In this document: positions 1-10,385 of the stretch, piece by piece
Layout: each line of letters begins with the position of its first letter
Numbering within the stretch: the stretch's first letter is position 1
Source: Rhodohalobacter sp. SW132
GTDB taxonomy: Bacteria > Bacteroidota > Rhodothermia > Balneolales > Balneolaceae
Direction of reading: 5' to 3'
DNA: 64,000 nt
Assembly: GCF_003390325.1 (NCBI RefSeq)
Contig: NZ_QUOK01000008.1
Span: 62,001-126,000 of the forward strand
Position numbers and translations under genes: made by a program
The notes under the pieces: model-generated
Seen by the model: the letters and a program-made list of their open reading frames with translations, nothing else
What the model was told of the DNA's origin: nothing
Database searches by the model: none

Positions 1-420
1 TCTTAAAAAGAGTGTTTCTCCTTCTATCCGAACTCTTTGGTTATCGGTTAATCCGTCTACATCGCCGACATATTTGAGAACTGTATTCAGGTCATTGATC
101 CCTGAATATCTGCCCCATCCGCCAACACCTGAACCCAAACTATTGATTGGTTCACCTGTATAACGTCCTGAGTTGTCAGGATTGCTTACAGCATTATCTG
201 CAAGAGCATCTCCTGCAATAGCCATTCTTTGTCCCCAGTAATTCTGGAACATCTGGGCCCTGTAACCTCGGTGGTATACAGCAAGAATACCGGTACCTGA
301 TTGTGTTGCTACTTCAGATCCTACTGACTGCTGAGGCTCCACTTGTAACATGTCATCACAGGCCATAAAAGCTAATAGAGCTGCTGTAATGAGTGTAATT
401 TTAAGTATGTTCGATTTCAT
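1..420 (-). CDS. SusD/RagB-family outer-membrane lipoprotein, partial (N-terminal 140 residues)
   Basis: This reading frame starts at the ATG complementary to 418-420 and runs open off the left edge of the window, so only the N-terminus is present. It begins MKSNILKITLITAALLAFMACDD, a lipoprotein signal peptide with Cys at about residue 20. The following sequence (for example GYRAQMFQNYWGQRMAIAGD and later VLKYVGDVDGLTDNQR) has the helical TPR-like start of SusD proteins, in which an early helix is followed by a long alpha-helical ligand-binding fold. It lies 11 bp downstream of the SusC gene on the same strand, the standard SusC-SusD order. SusD proteins sit on the cell surface and act as a lid for the SusC channel. 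Family assignment is firm from context; the substrate is unknown. Confidence 0.85.
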   Translation of the reverse strand, partial: MKSNILKITLITAALLAFMACDDMLQVEPQQSVGSEVATQSGTGILAVYHRGYRAQMFQNYWGQRMAIAGDALADNAVSNPDNSGRYTGEPINSLGSGVGGWGRYSGINDLNTVLKYVGDVDGLTDNQRVRIEGETLFLR

Positions 421-431
421 CATAATAATGT

Positions 432-3400
432 TTAAAATCCTATTTCAATTCCTGTGGTCAGTGTTCTGGACTGTGGGTAAATCGCATTGTTGGTACCCAC
501 TACCTCTGGATCAATACCGGAATAATTCGTCCATGTGAGCAAGTTTGTTGCCTGTACAAAAATTCTGGTATTTCTGAGTCCTAATCTCTGGACTGTTGCG
601 CCTGGAATTTGATATGCGAGTTGAAGATTCTTCAACCGGATATATGATGCATCTTCAAGGAACCTTGTTGATGTGGTAAATCCAGTGGTTCTGCCAGGAT
701 ATGAACTATTGATGTAAGCTCGCTCAACACTTGTAATTTGGCCAGGTTCTGTCCATCTGTTACGAGAATTTTCGATCAGACCATTTCTTCTGAAGAATGC
801 ACCATCCGTAAAACTTCCGGTGAAACTGTTGTAACTGGTCTGTCCGTAGTTAAACTGGAAGAGCACATCCAACTGGAACCCTCTGTAGTTAAACTTATTA
901 AACCATCCACCAAAGTTGCTGGGAAATGAATCACCGACAAATTGTCTGTCATCATTCTCAATCTCACTTGACGTGGTAGGAGTATAGGTGATGTTACCGT
1001 TTCTGTCTTCAAACATTGGGCGGCCATCAGCAGGATTAACTCCGGCGTAGCGATACATGTAGTATTCTGTTAACGAACGGCCGACAAAATAAGTTGACCC
1101 GATTCGTTCTGCTCCTTCATTGAGTTCCAGCAGTTCATTTCGCTGCCATGTGATGTTAAACTCACTTGTCCAGAGAAATCCGGCCCGGTCTACCAATACG
1201 GCACCAATTTCTAATTCGATACCCTCGTTTTGAACTCTGCCGGCATTTTCAGTCAGATCACTAAATCCGCTATCACTAGGAAGTTCTCTATCCAGCAGGA
1301 GTTTGGAATTTTCTCTGCTGTAAATATCGAATGAACCATAGATTCTACTCGATAAGATTTCCCAGTCCAGACCAAGGTTGATCGTGGCGGACTCTTCCCA
1401 AGTAAGCAGGTTATTGCCCAAACCTGATGGCGTTAACGCTGGGTTGTTATTATACGCTCCACCGGATGTAAACAATTGACGTGATGCAAAGTTATCGATG
1501 GCACTGTTTCCAGTGATACCATAGCTAACTCTGAATTTCAAATCATCAAGCCATGAATCTGTGAAATCCATAAAAGAATTGTTGGAGATTCTCCATCCGA
1601 GTGAACCGGCATAGAAAAGACCCCATCGGCGGTCTTCACCAAATCTTGAAGAACCATCATACCGAACACTAACGTTTGTCAGGTACGTGTCATCATAGTC
1701 ATACTGTACACGTGACAGAAAACTTGCGATGCGGTACTCTGAACCAAATCCAGATACACTGAGGGGTTCTGCTGCGTTTTGCAGCGTTCTGAACAAGCCG
1801 CTTGGAAAGCCCTGACCGGAAGCAGAAAATGTTTCTCTCGCTTCCCGGCGATATTCAAAACCACCTAAGGCACGAACACTATGTACATCAGCAAATGTAT
1901 TGAAGTAGTTTACAATCTGATTCGTTGTAAAGTTCGTCACATTTCTGTTTGCGTCGAATCGATACCCGCCTAATGCGCTACCGGCAGGTGATTCGGGAGC
2001 ACGATAATCAATATCTTCAGTTGTTCTGTAATCCAGTCCCCAGTTTGACCTGAAATTCAGGTTACTTGAGATGTTGTACAGAGCTGAAATATTACCAATA
2101 AGTTGCTTTTGAGTGCTGTTTCTGTCATCTAATTCATTTGCTGCAACCGGATTATAACCACCGCCTGAAGCCTGGGCAAACGTGCCATCTTCATTATAGA
2201 TTGGATCCGTTGGACGCAGCCACTGACCCGCGAAGAAAGGACTTCCAGAGAAAAAACCTTCCTGAAGTGCACCGTTCTGCTCGGTAAAAGAAGCGTTCAG
2301 GTTCAAATCAAATGATAACCTATCAGTTGCCTGGTGATCGATATTGGCTCTAAGGTTCATCCGTTCCATATCTGTTCCAATAGCTACACCTTGTGTATTA
2401 TTGTAACCACCTGAAATAAAGAAACGTGTATCTTCACTACCGCCACTCGCTGACAAGTCATACCGTTGTGTGGTACCGGTTCTCATCAGAGCATCCTGCC
2501 AGTCGTAGTGAGGTACATTTCCCTCTTCTACATCCTGCATTGTCCAGCCACCAATATTGTTTGCAGCAACTGCTTGCCAGTTCTGGTTGTTATTAAATTC
2601 TCCCCACCATTCAAATGCTTCGTATTGGAGCTCAACCCATTCAGGCCCTTCAATAACGCCAAGTCTGTTTAGCTCTTCACTAACGCCATAATTTGCAGAA
2701 AGATTAAACTGAGTGGCTCCTGTGGCACCTCGCCTGGTTGTAATCAGGATTACTCCGTTGGCAGCCTGCGCACCATAAATTGCGGCTGCAGCTGCATCTT
2801 TAAGAACCTCAATAGATTCAATATCCCGAGGATTAATTGCGTTCAATGCATTCGATGCACTGGAAGAACCCAAAGTCCCTGAACGATCAACATCAGATAT
2901 TGGAACTCCGTCTACAATATAGAGTGGATTATTCCCTGCGTTAATTGATCCGATACCACGAACTCTAATGTATGTCGAGCCACCTGGCTGTCCACTCAAG
3001 TTAGATACTCTTGCACCAGCGATTCGTCCCTGAAGAGCCTGGTCTGGTGATTGAATGTCTAACCCACCAACGTCCCGGCCTCTTACCTGGCTTTGAGATC
3101 CTGTAATTTCCCGTCTTGGAACTGCTGAATATCCGCTAACTACGATGTCGTCAAGAAGAGCGACATCTGCGTCCATTTCAACATTAATAACATTTCTATT
3201 TCCAATTTGCTCATCAACAGTGCGATAACCTATTGAAGAGAATCGAAGTAAATTCCTTCCTTCCGGTACTACTATTGAATATTCCCCTTCTGTATTTGTA
3301 GCGTCACCAATATTGGTACCCACTACCATAACTGTAACACCGGGAATTGGATCCCCGTTTTCAGCATCAGTGACAACACCCGATATGGATCGGTCTTGCG

Positions 3401-3455
3401 CATATGCTGAAAACGAAAAGACAATACTGAATGCGATAAGTATCAGTTTTTTCAT
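432..3455 (-). CDS. SusC/RagA-family TonB-linked outer-membrane protein
   Basis: A 1007-residue TonB-dependent channel of the SusC/RagA class. A signal peptide ends at AYAQ (about residue 20). A carboxypeptidase-D-like regulatory beta-sandwich covers about residues 23-105 (ISGVVTDAENGDPIPGV), followed by the plug domain at about 110-240 with the motifs RGIGSIN, LYIVDGVPI and EVLKDAAAAAIYGAQAANGVI. The rest is a 22-strand barrel ending in IEIGF, an aromatic C-terminus suited to BAM insertion. It is followed 11 bp later by the SusD gene, and the two proteins are expected to form a SusC2D2 importer powered by TonB-ExbBD. No degradative enzymes are adjacent, so the substrate cannot be deduced. 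The annotated ATG is followed directly by a good signal peptide, which supports the start. Confidence 0.95.
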   Translation of the reverse strand: MKKLILIAFSIVFSFSAYAQDRSISGVVTDAENGDPIPGVTVMVVGTNIGDATNTEGEYSIVVPEGRNLLRFSSIGYRTVDEQIGNRNVINVEMDADVALLDDIVVSGYSAVPRREITGSQSQVRGRDVGGLDIQSPDQALQGRIAGARVSNLSGQPGGSTYIRVRGIGSINAGNNPLYIVDGVPISDVDRSGTLGSSSASNALNAINPRDIESIEVLKDAAAAAIYGAQAANGVILITTRRGATGATQFNLSANYGVSEELNRLGVIEGPEWVELQYEAFEWWGEFNNNQNWQAVAANNIGGWTMQDVEEGNVPHYDWQDALMRTGTTQRYDLSASGGSEDTRFFISGGYNNTQGVAIGTDMERMNLRANIDHQATDRLSFDLNLNASFTEQNGALQEGFFSGSPFFAGQWLRPTDPIYNEDGTFAQASGGGYNPVAANELDDRNSTQKQLIGNISALYNISSNLNFRSNWGLDYRTTEDIDYRAPESPAGSALGGYRFDANRNVTNFTTNQIVNYFNTFADVHSVRALGGFEYRREARETFSASGQGFPSGLFRTLQNAAEPLSVSGFGSEYRIASFLSRVQYDYDDTYLTNVSVRYDGSSRFGEDRRWGLFYAGSLGWRISNNSFMDFTDSWLDDLKFRVSYGITGNSAIDNFASRQLFTSGGAYNNNPALTPSGLGNNLLTWEESATINLGLDWEILSSRIYGSFDIYSRENSKLLLDRELPSDSGFSDLTENAGRVQNEGIELEIGAVLVDRAGFLWTSEFNITWQRNELLELNEGAERIGSTYFVGRSLTEYYMYRYAGVNPADGRPMFEDRNGNITYTPTTSSEIENDDRQFVGDSFPSNFGGWFNKFNYRGFQLDVLFQFNYGQTSYNSFTGSFTDGAFFRRNGLIENSRNRWTEPGQITSVERAYINSSYPGRTTGFTTSTRFLEDASYIRLKNLQLAYQIPGATVQRLGLRNTRIFVQATNLLTWTNYSGIDPEVVGTNNAIYPQSRTLTTGIEIGF

Positions 3456-4123
3456 TTCGAACTAACTTTATTTTTGTTTTTGTTGTAAATCTATTCTCAA
3501 ACTATTTACTAATCTCTTCGACTAGCGCGCTGAGAATCGTTCCAAGCTATAAAAAGGTCACTCAAAAACAAAAGCTAAAAAATAACATCCAGATAATATT
3601 GTTTTGCGTGGCCCTATCAACACCGTAAGTATTTTGGATTTTCAATTCCACACTTCACTATCCAATTGTTTTATTTACGCTTTTGATACCTAAATTTTTC
3701 TAAATTATTAAACGTACATCACACACTTTAAATCCAACTCTATGAATAGTAATTAGTAATGTTCCGAAATATTTTTTACAACTATTACTCAAATTTGAGA
3801 AAATCCAAGTGGTTTTGAGAGTCAACCGATAATTTGAAGGGGCCATAAATTATTAAGGGATCAAGAGTATTTGTATTGTTTATTTTATATAATTCGAATC
3901 CAAAACTCATTTATACATTCACTTAATGGGTTCAGGCAGAGGTTCTTATATTGTAAAGAGTAAAATTAGTATCAGTTTTTTTGTTATCTGTAAAATCCCA
4001 CTTTAATCTCTTTTACAATCACTCACCTTAATATTGGTAATTACAATATGAAATAGTGTTCTCCACTATTTAAAATCATGGCTATCTACACCAAAAAAAC
4101 AGATTAAAGGGTACTGAATTCAC
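3456..4123. other. AT-rich divergent intergenic region
   Basis: About 670 bp separate the divergently transcribed SusC gene (leftward) and the TonB receptor (rightward). The stretch is rich in A/T runs and must hold promoters for both directions, but I do not see an unambiguous Bacteroidota-type -33/-7 pair, a strong hairpin or an additional coding frame. Confidence 0.4.
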
Positions 4124-4159
4124 TTGCATAACTACTTAAGCCATTTAAGATTTTTGTTC

Positions 4160-6508
4160 ATGAGCTCAATACAACTTTCTAAAAGATTAAATCAACTCTT
4201 CCTGCACCTGTTAGGGCAATCTTGTCTCCTTATCTTTTCTGCATTTCTAGTTTTATTGATGCCACTCTGGGTGATTGCACAAACCCATGATGCCACTCTG
4301 CGAGTTGTAGCAATTTCAGAAGAGGAAGGTACTACCATTGTTGGAGCCACTGTTATTCTTGCTGAACCAGATGCTGACACTCTTTTTGCCGGAGTCACTG
4401 ATTCATATGGGTTTATTGAATTTTCGAACATTCCTGCCCGTATCTATCAAATTAAAATCAGCTACATCGGGTTGGAAACTCATTTGAGCCTCATCGAGAT
4501 TGAACCCGGCCAAACACGTATTTACAGGCCAGAGCTTCGTGCAACAAGTGAAGAGCTCGATGAGGTAATCGTCTCAGCAGAACACCGGGCAGGAACGGTC
4601 AGGCGTGAAGCGGGACGTCAAACTATTACAGGACAAGAACTGCAAAGGGTGCCCAGTGCCGGGCCCGGTGGTGACCTGACGGCTTATCTGCAAACATTGC
4701 CGAGCATAGTTACAACTGGGGACCGGGGCGGTGAGCTTTTTGTCAGAGGGGGAACCCCGTATCAGAATTTAGTTCTGGTTGAAAATATGCCAATTATCAA
4801 GCCATTTCATATATCCAACCTGTTTTCAGCTTTTCCCCAGGAAGCATTGAGCAGCGTAGATGTATATGCCGGTGGTTTCGGAGCTGAATACTCCGGAGCA
4901 AATTCTGCCGTGATGGATGTGAATCTACGCCAGGGAAGTATGAGAAGACATCAGGGAGCATTTGCCGTTAGCCCTTACTTGTACTCCTATCAGCTGGAAG
5001 GTCCTATCACCAGGGATCGTCACTCCTTCTTTTTAATGGGCCGCCACTCCATTATTGAAAACACGAGCCCTTCTATCATTAATGAAGAGATTCCCGTTCA
5101 ATTTTATGATCTAATTGGCAGATATTCGATCAACTGGCCAAATCTCACCTGTAATATTACTGCAATTCGAACATATGACAACGGACAGATCAACCCAGTC
5201 CGGCAGGTAAACCTCAACTGGACCAACACTGTGGCGGGATTACGATGTCTCGGATTTGCTGAGGAGCTTGAATATCCGATTGATTTTACGATAGGGTACA
5301 CCGGATATACAAGTTCTGAAGCGGGAGTAGATAACACCGGGCGAACATCCAATCTTGATATGGGATATATGCGATTGGATAATAATGTGAGGTTTTTGGG
5401 TATTAGTTCAAACTATGGATTTAAAGTTGAATTTATACGTTATACATCTGAACTGGACCAGTTATTTGCAGATAATACCAGAAGGGAGGCAAGATATCTC
5501 GGTTTGGGCTCATCACTGGATGAGATTGCCACCACATTTAGTCTCTACTTCTCTTCGAAGTGGGAGCCCAATTCAGGAATTACAATTCAACCCGGACTTA
5601 CATCCCAAACTAAACTCAGAGATCTCTCACCCACACTTGAACCACGGCTGCGGGTGACCTATCGGCCGACAAATAGCGACCACAGCGAGTTCAGTTTTGC
5701 GATAGGTCGTTATTTCCAATTTTATGAAGCTATTACTGACGAAAGAGATGCTGGTACCGTATTTGGAATTTACAAACCGACTGATGAGGGCGATCCATAT
5801 CCCGAATCTATCCATGGAATTTTGGGATACAGACATCAATTCAACAATCATATTGAAGTAAATTTTGAAACTTTTGGAAAATCCCACAAAAATATTCCAG
5901 TTGCCCGGTGGACCCGGGAACCTGGAAACACATTGGAAACCGGTTTGGCGAATGGCTTATCTTATGGAGCTGATGCGCAGATAGAACTTAATTTTTCATC
6001 TCTTTATTTATCTATGGGATATGGGTTAGCTGTAGTAACGTACGAGGCTTCCACAAATAATTTAGTTGCATGGATCGATCAGGACCGTTTTCGCTACAAT
6101 CCAACCCATGATCGCCGGCATCAGCTTAATGTGATTGCATCCTATGAGTTTGGTAAATTCACGGGTAATATAAATTGGCAATACAGCAGCGGAGGGACAT
6201 TTACACGGATATATGCTTTCGATTTAGCACTCCAAAACCTGCCAGATCAACATCCGCTGAGGCATCAGGGCACCGCACAAACGTTATTCTCGGAGCCGTT
6301 TAATGCACGGTTTCCTGCATTTCAAAGAGTAGACGTATCCTTAAATCGCACATTTTCACTCTCTTCTCGAATAAATCTTCAAACAGAAGCAGGCTTAATA
6401 AACACATTTAACACACGAAACGTCTTCTATTTTGATGTTAACACAATGCAACAAGTGGATCAATTACCCTTGGTTCCCTACGTTTCAATCACAACCCGTA
6501 TACGATAA
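4160..6508 (+). CDS. TonB-dependent receptor with carboxypeptidase-like regulatory domain
   Basis: About 782 residues from the ATG at 4160; the open frame extends to a TTG at 4124, but the ATG leaves a normal n-region before the hydrophobic segment LLIFSAFLVLLMPLW and the cleavage site VIAQ. After it comes a CarboxypepD_reg-like domain (ATVILAEPDADTLFAGVTD), a plug domain (RGGTPYQNLVLVENMPI, VDVYAGGFGAEYSGANSAVMDV) and a barrel ending VSITTRIR. It is shorter than the SusC proteins here and lacks a SusD partner. A lipoprotein gene follows 64 bp downstream on the same strand. In Bacteroidota this receptor type is commonly followed by a DUF4249-type lipoprotein. The ligand is unknown; siderophore or metal-complex uptake is possible but nothing in the sequence proves it. 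Confidence 0.9.
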   Translation: MSSIQLSKRLNQLFLHLLGQSCLLIFSAFLVLLMPLWVIAQTHDATLRVVAISEEEGTTIVGATVILAEPDADTLFAGVTDSYGFIEFSNIPARIYQIKISYIGLETHLSLIEIEPGQTRIYRPELRATSEELDEVIVSAEHRAGTVRREAGRQTITGQELQRVPSAGPGGDLTAYLQTLPSIVTTGDRGGELFVRGGTPYQNLVLVENMPIIKPFHISNLFSAFPQEALSSVDVYAGGFGAEYSGANSAVMDVNLRQGSMRRHQGAFAVSPYLYSYQLEGPITRDRHSFFLMGRHSIIENTSPSIINEEIPVQFYDLIGRYSINWPNLTCNITAIRTYDNGQINPVRQVNLNWTNTVAGLRCLGFAEELEYPIDFTIGYTGYTSSEAGVDNTGRTSNLDMGYMRLDNNVRFLGISSNYGFKVEFIRYTSELDQLFADNTRREARYLGLGSSLDEIATTFSLYFSSKWEPNSGITIQPGLTSQTKLRDLSPTLEPRLRVTYRPTNSDHSEFSFAIGRYFQFYEAITDERDAGTVFGIYKPTDEGDPYPESIHGILGYRHQFNNHIEVNFETFGKSHKNIPVARWTREPGNTLETGLANGLSYGADAQIELNFSSLYLSMGYGLAVVTYEASTNNLVAWIDQDRFRYNPTHDRRHQLNVIASYEFGKFTGNINWQYSSGGTFTRIYAFDLALQNLPDQHPLRHQGTAQTLFSEPFNARFPAFQRVDVSLNRTFSLSSRINLQTEAGLINTFNTRNVFYFDVNTMQQVDQLPLVPYVSITTRIR

Positions 6509-6572
6509 AACATTCTCGACTTACAGTTAAAAGATCTCACTGAATCATATTTCTATCGAATTTAATCCACCA

Positions 6573-7445
6573 ATGAAAAGTCATCAGTCACGCTTTGCTA
6601 TCATCCTTCTTTTTACTTTAACAGTACTACTGTGTAGCTCATGTGAGGAAAACAGCATAAATCCAATAGAGGATGACCGGGGAATTTTTTCTTTTTACGG
6701 ATATATGCAGGTTGGAGAATCTCCAAACTATGTACGTGTCCGCAATATTGACGAACCCTTCCTTTCCGAAATGAACTCTTTGGATGGAGTTGTTACTTTC
6801 GAAAATATGAAATCTGGAGAAATCCATACTTTACGTGATACGACTATAAACTTTATGGGAAACCTGACCCATAACTATATAATAGAGGAAGAAATAAATT
6901 TCGATACAACGTATCTTTTAGCTGCAGAGCGATCCGACGGCCTCGTATCCAAAAGCAAAGTTAAAACACCTGAACAAACAGAACTTATTTTAACTCCTTC
7001 GGAGAATGTACAGTGTTTAAGTAGTATTAATTTTACTTTTAAAAATGTTGCTTATCCGGAACGAATCCATTTAACAATCTCAGCTGAATATCAAGGAATC
7101 AAACACACCGGAGATTTGGAAGTTTTCGCAGATGAATTAGAGCGAATTGATGAGTCCGATGAAGTGCGTATTCGTTTAAGCCCTTCTAATTTATTGGTGG
7201 AAGTGTTTACACCAATCCTGCCTGATAATCCATATTTCGACCCTTTCAGGCTGTTCCCTACAGTATCCTGCAGCCAACTCGATACTTCACTTATTGAGAT
7301 CACTTACACCCATTATGGAGCGGAATGGGCCACTGCACAACCTTTCGGAGGAGCTATAAATACTGATTCTGGTGTGGTAGAAAATGGCCTCGGCTTTTTC
7401 GGATCGTTTATTAGAGAAACTGTGGTCATTACCCTTAGTGAGTAA
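6573..7445 (+). CDS. DUF4249-like lipoprotein, partner of upstream TonB receptor
   Basis: A 290-residue protein with an N-terminal hydrophobic helix (IILLFTLTVLLCSSC) ending in Cys24, the probable lipidation site, followed by acidic residues EEN that favour surface export in Bacteroidota. The mature part contains beta-rich segments (GIFSFYGYMQVGESPNYVRV, FDTTYLLAAERSDG) like those of DUF4249 proteins, which are typically encoded directly after a TonB receptor, as here. It probably associates with that receptor on the outer membrane. The DUF4249 assignment rests on context, length and general pattern, not on a profile search, so the family call is moderate while its status as an expressed lipoprotein is strong. 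Confidence 0.65.
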   Translation: MKSHQSRFAIILLFTLTVLLCSSCEENSINPIEDDRGIFSFYGYMQVGESPNYVRVRNIDEPFLSEMNSLDGVVTFENMKSGEIHTLRDTTINFMGNLTHNYIIEEEINFDTTYLLAAERSDGLVSKSKVKTPEQTELILTPSENVQCLSSINFTFKNVAYPERIHLTISAEYQGIKHTGDLEVFADELERIDESDEVRIRLSPSNLLVEVFTPILPDNPYFDPFRLFPTVSCSQLDTSLIEITYTHYGAEWATAQPFGGAINTDSGVVENGLGFFGSFIRETVVITLSE

Positions 7446-7623
7446 GTTTTGTCCCTCAAGTTACACTACCTATTTTAATGAGAGTCAATTGACTTACTTT
7501 AATGAAGCGCTATTATAAAAAGGCATTTACAACGGCGGTTGGTTAAAAGACCTTGACTTTTATATGATGAAGAAACATCAAAAAACCTATGTGCCACTGC
7601 GAGAGACAGAGTATTTTAAACAC

Positions 7624-7660
7624 AAAAAAACCGGTTCGAGGCAATACCCCAAACCGGTTT
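7624..7660 (-). terminator. Rho-independent terminator of the SusC-SusD-lipoprotein operon
   Basis: A perfect 9-bp inverted repeat, aaaccggtt at 7628-7636 and aaccggttt at 7652-7660, with an A run at 7624-7630 on the plus strand. Read on the minus strand this is a GC-centred hairpin followed by a T run, 29 bp past the stop of the lipoprotein gene. Confidence 0.8.
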
Positions 7661-7688
7661 GATGTAGTCACTTATTTTATACTTGTTA

Positions 7689-8684
7689 TCAGATTTTTTC
7701 AACTTGAAAAGTAACCATTGTAGGTGAACCTCCGCATGCACTTTCTGTGTTATCATTAAGAGCAAACGTAAATTCACTATCGTCTTCCAGATCAAACTGA
7801 CTTAATTGCTGTGTTTCAGGTCCTATTTGCAACGGCGGGCCTCCACAACTTAACCCCGAATTAAATGAACCTGCCAATGTAACCGAATTGTTATCAGTAT
7901 CTTCTGCAAGCCTGATAATAATCTGATTTGAGTGGGCACCAGCTCCAAATGCAGCCAAATACGCCTCTTCAAAGACTCTGCCATTGAAGTCGTTGTTTGG
8001 ATCCACTGCTAAGTCTGCTTCAAACTCCATTCCGCTGTAAACGTTTGGCACACCGAATACCGGGCCAAGTGAACCGTTATTCTGCTGTGTGAAACGATAT
8101 GTCCCAACAAAAAGCTCCGGTTCAATACGTGCAGATACATCCACATTGGCAAAACTAGGTGAGTTAAAAAATCCACCAGATACAGCGGGGCTCATATCGT
8201 CCACTGTGAATGATCTTCCGTCTGTTAAGTTTAAGGTCCAATCGATTTGGTAGCGATCTCCCAGGCTATTGTCCTCTGCATCTATTCCGAGTGCTGCATT
8301 TATATCAGCAATCGCAAGGGAGAAATTAGCAGACGGCCATCCTGAGGTTTCATGCTCTGAAAATTCAGAAAAATTCACCGTTTTGAATGAAGCTCGATCC
8401 AATTCTACCGAACCATCAACACTTTGATATGAAGCATAGAAGGTAACATTGTCCAATAGAGACTGGCCTTCATCATCCCAATATTCAGCAGAAAATTCGT
8501 ATGCTGCTGTTTCAAGATTCAGAATATCAAAAGCGGCGGTTTCCACTTCCAGAACTCTCAGAAATGCTCCCGTATTTTCCATGGTTTCATCCAAAGGTAT
8601 CGGGAGATCCGGATCACTGAATGCATCACATGATATCAATAAGCCTACTAAGGCAGGCACGAAAATGTATTTTAAGTATTTCAT
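7689..8684 (-). CDS. Outer-membrane lipoprotein of a SusC/SusD operon, function unknown
   Basis: A 331-residue protein with the lipobox LISC (Cys19) followed by DAFSDPD. The mature part is beta-rich and acidic, with a C-terminal half (FVGTYRFTQQNNGS, GMEFEADLAV, SLSCGGPPLQIGPE-like segment) resembling the accessory lipoproteins that follow SusCD pairs. A Cys pair in the glycine-rich segments LSCGG and SACGG near residues 281 and 318 could form a disulphide. It is the third gene of a minus-strand operon, 29 bp after the SusD-like gene, with a terminator just past its stop. A surface-exposed substrate-binding role by analogy with SusE/SusF is an inference; I do not recognise a named family. Confidence 0.7.
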   Translation of the reverse strand: MKYLKYIFVPALVGLLISCDAFSDPDLPIPLDETMENTGAFLRVLEVETAAFDILNLETAAYEFSAEYWDDEGQSLLDNVTFYASYQSVDGSVELDRASFKTVNFSEFSEHETSGWPSANFSLAIADINAALGIDAEDNSLGDRYQIDWTLNLTDGRSFTVDDMSPAVSGGFFNSPSFANVDVSARIEPELFVGTYRFTQQNNGSLGPVFGVPNVYSGMEFEADLAVDPNNDFNGRVFEEAYLAAFGAGAHSNQIIIRLAEDTDNNSVTLAGSFNSGLSCGGPPLQIGPETQQLSQFDLEDDSEFTFALNDNTESACGGSPTMVTFQVEKI

Positions 8685-8713
8685 AATAATATATCCGTTG
8701 TAATTATGTCCGT

Positions 8714-10360
8714 TTAAAAGTCAAAGTTGAACGTTGCACCTTCATTCCAGAACACGCGTTCGGTTCTATCCTTTTGGCTGACATTAGAATTCCTATCAAC
8801 AAGGTTGGCTGGATATATGAATGAATAGTACCAGTTTCCAGGATTTGATGTTCTGGCAGGTTGCAGATTATCCTCCCTGTTTGGGTATCCGGTTCGTCTC
8901 ATCAGGTTATACGCCTCATAACCATTTGGCCATAACGCAAAGTAATATTCTTTAGAAATATTCCTCACGTTATCGTATCCCGCATCATCCCATCTGGCCA
9001 TAACAACATCTAAATAATCACTGATTACATCAGCAGTAATTTCTCCTACATTTCCTGCAGCTACTGGCTCCCCGAAATCCTGGACGGCTTCGAGAGACTG
9101 CTCCACAGCTGTTTCAAAACTTGCTCTGGCATCTCCGTCAGCGCCAAGTGTAGTCTGCGCTTCAGCGAGCATAAAGTGTGTAAAGGAAGACATTAAAATT
9201 GGGTCGAATCCAGCACCCTCTAATCCCATATCTTCATCTACAGAAATACCAAGATTTGAATCATACTCACCACCGGCGGGATATACGCCGAAAGTTGTAC
9301 GGAGACCACCGTCTGGCGGAATACCGTCATCGATCAAATGGTCACGCCCCCAGTACCCTTCACCATTATCAATCAGGCAGTGCGGGTCACTTGACTGAAA
9401 GTGGCCGGGTGTAGAAGCTCCCAGGCAGGTGTTGTCATTAATATCATCAGCATCCGAGGTGGATTGTCTGTAAAAATAATAGCGCATCCTTGGATCCCTT
9501 CCGAACTCATCGTGCTTATCATTTACCATCATATTCATGTAACTGACCGACATATAGTCACTTGCAAGGTCTACATAATTATTGGTAAATGATGGATGTC
9601 TGGAATCGGGGTTCGTCCGGGTTGTGGAGTACTCAAATGTAAAATTATGAGCTGGTGCTGAAATCAGCATATTCTCAGCAATAAGATCATTAATTGCAGC
9701 TACATTTCCAGTATTGAGATACGCCTTGAGTTTGATGGTATTGGCAACCCGAGTCCACCTGTCTACCTTGTCTGCTGTACTCAGACCTGGGTAGTAAAGA
9801 TCTCGATTAGGCATTCCGATCCTGTCTTCATTTGCCAGATCAGCTTTAGCCTCCTCCAGGAGATCCAGTGCTGCATTATAGACAGATTCACCAGGATCTA
9901 CTTGTGGGTTGAATACCTCACTTCCCAGCAAAGCCTGTTCATACGGAACATCACCAAAATTATCAACGAGTACGATCAGGGTATAGGCTTTCAGTATTTT
10001 GGCCATCCCTGAATGAAAATACAACTCTTCCTCATCTGTAATAGCGAGCAGGTTGTTTACATCAATTAAAACACTCGAATACGAATTTTGATAATACGTA
10101 TTAAAACTTTGAGGTGTGTAAGCACCGCTATACGTATCCCCAAACATGTATCTCATGCGTGACATTTCGGATCCAAGTGATGCAGCTGATCTATGAACAC
10201 TGCGGGCCTGCATCTGAATATTGTTTAACAGAAAGTCAGGGTCAACCTGATCAGGGGTGGGCGCATTTGGACTTTCAAGCAAGTCCGAATCGATCACCTC
10301 ACACTGTACTGTAAACAGCAATAAAATTGCTATTCCTAAAACTTTTTGTGCGAATTTCAT
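8714..10360 (-). CDS. SusD/RagB-family nutrient-binding outer-membrane lipoprotein (SusD-like_2 type)
   Basis: A 548-residue lipoprotein with signal peptide MKFAQKVLGIAILLLFTVQC (Cys20). The start of the mature protein (ESPNAPTPDQVDPDFLLNNIQ) and the C-terminal motif KEYYFALWPNGYEAYNLMRRTGYP are characteristic of the SusD-like_2 branch, in which the WPNGYEAW/YNLMRR element is highly conserved. TPR-like helices carry the ligand site, for example AKILKAYTLIVLVDNFGDVPYEQAL. It lies 25 bp after the SusC gene and 29 bp before the lipoprotein gene. Together these form a tripartite importer operon. The ligand is not evident; RagAB-type members of this broad family bind peptides. Confidence 0.93.
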   Translation of the reverse strand: MKFAQKVLGIAILLLFTVQCEVIDSDLLESPNAPTPDQVDPDFLLNNIQMQARSVHRSAASLGSEMSRMRYMFGDTYSGAYTPQSFNTYYQNSYSSVLIDVNNLLAITDEEELYFHSGMAKILKAYTLIVLVDNFGDVPYEQALLGSEVFNPQVDPGESVYNAALDLLEEAKADLANEDRIGMPNRDLYYPGLSTADKVDRWTRVANTIKLKAYLNTGNVAAINDLIAENMLISAPAHNFTFEYSTTRTNPDSRHPSFTNNYVDLASDYMSVSYMNMMVNDKHDEFGRDPRMRYYFYRQSTSDADDINDNTCLGASTPGHFQSSDPHCLIDNGEGYWGRDHLIDDGIPPDGGLRTTFGVYPAGGEYDSNLGISVDEDMGLEGAGFDPILMSSFTHFMLAEAQTTLGADGDARASFETAVEQSLEAVQDFGEPVAAGNVGEITADVISDYLDVVMARWDDAGYDNVRNISKEYYFALWPNGYEAYNLMRRTGYPNREDNLQPARTSNPGNWYYSFIYPANLVDRNSNVSQKDRTERVFWNEGATFNFDF

Positions 10361-10385
10361 AGTGTAATTGTTTTTCAGATTGTGA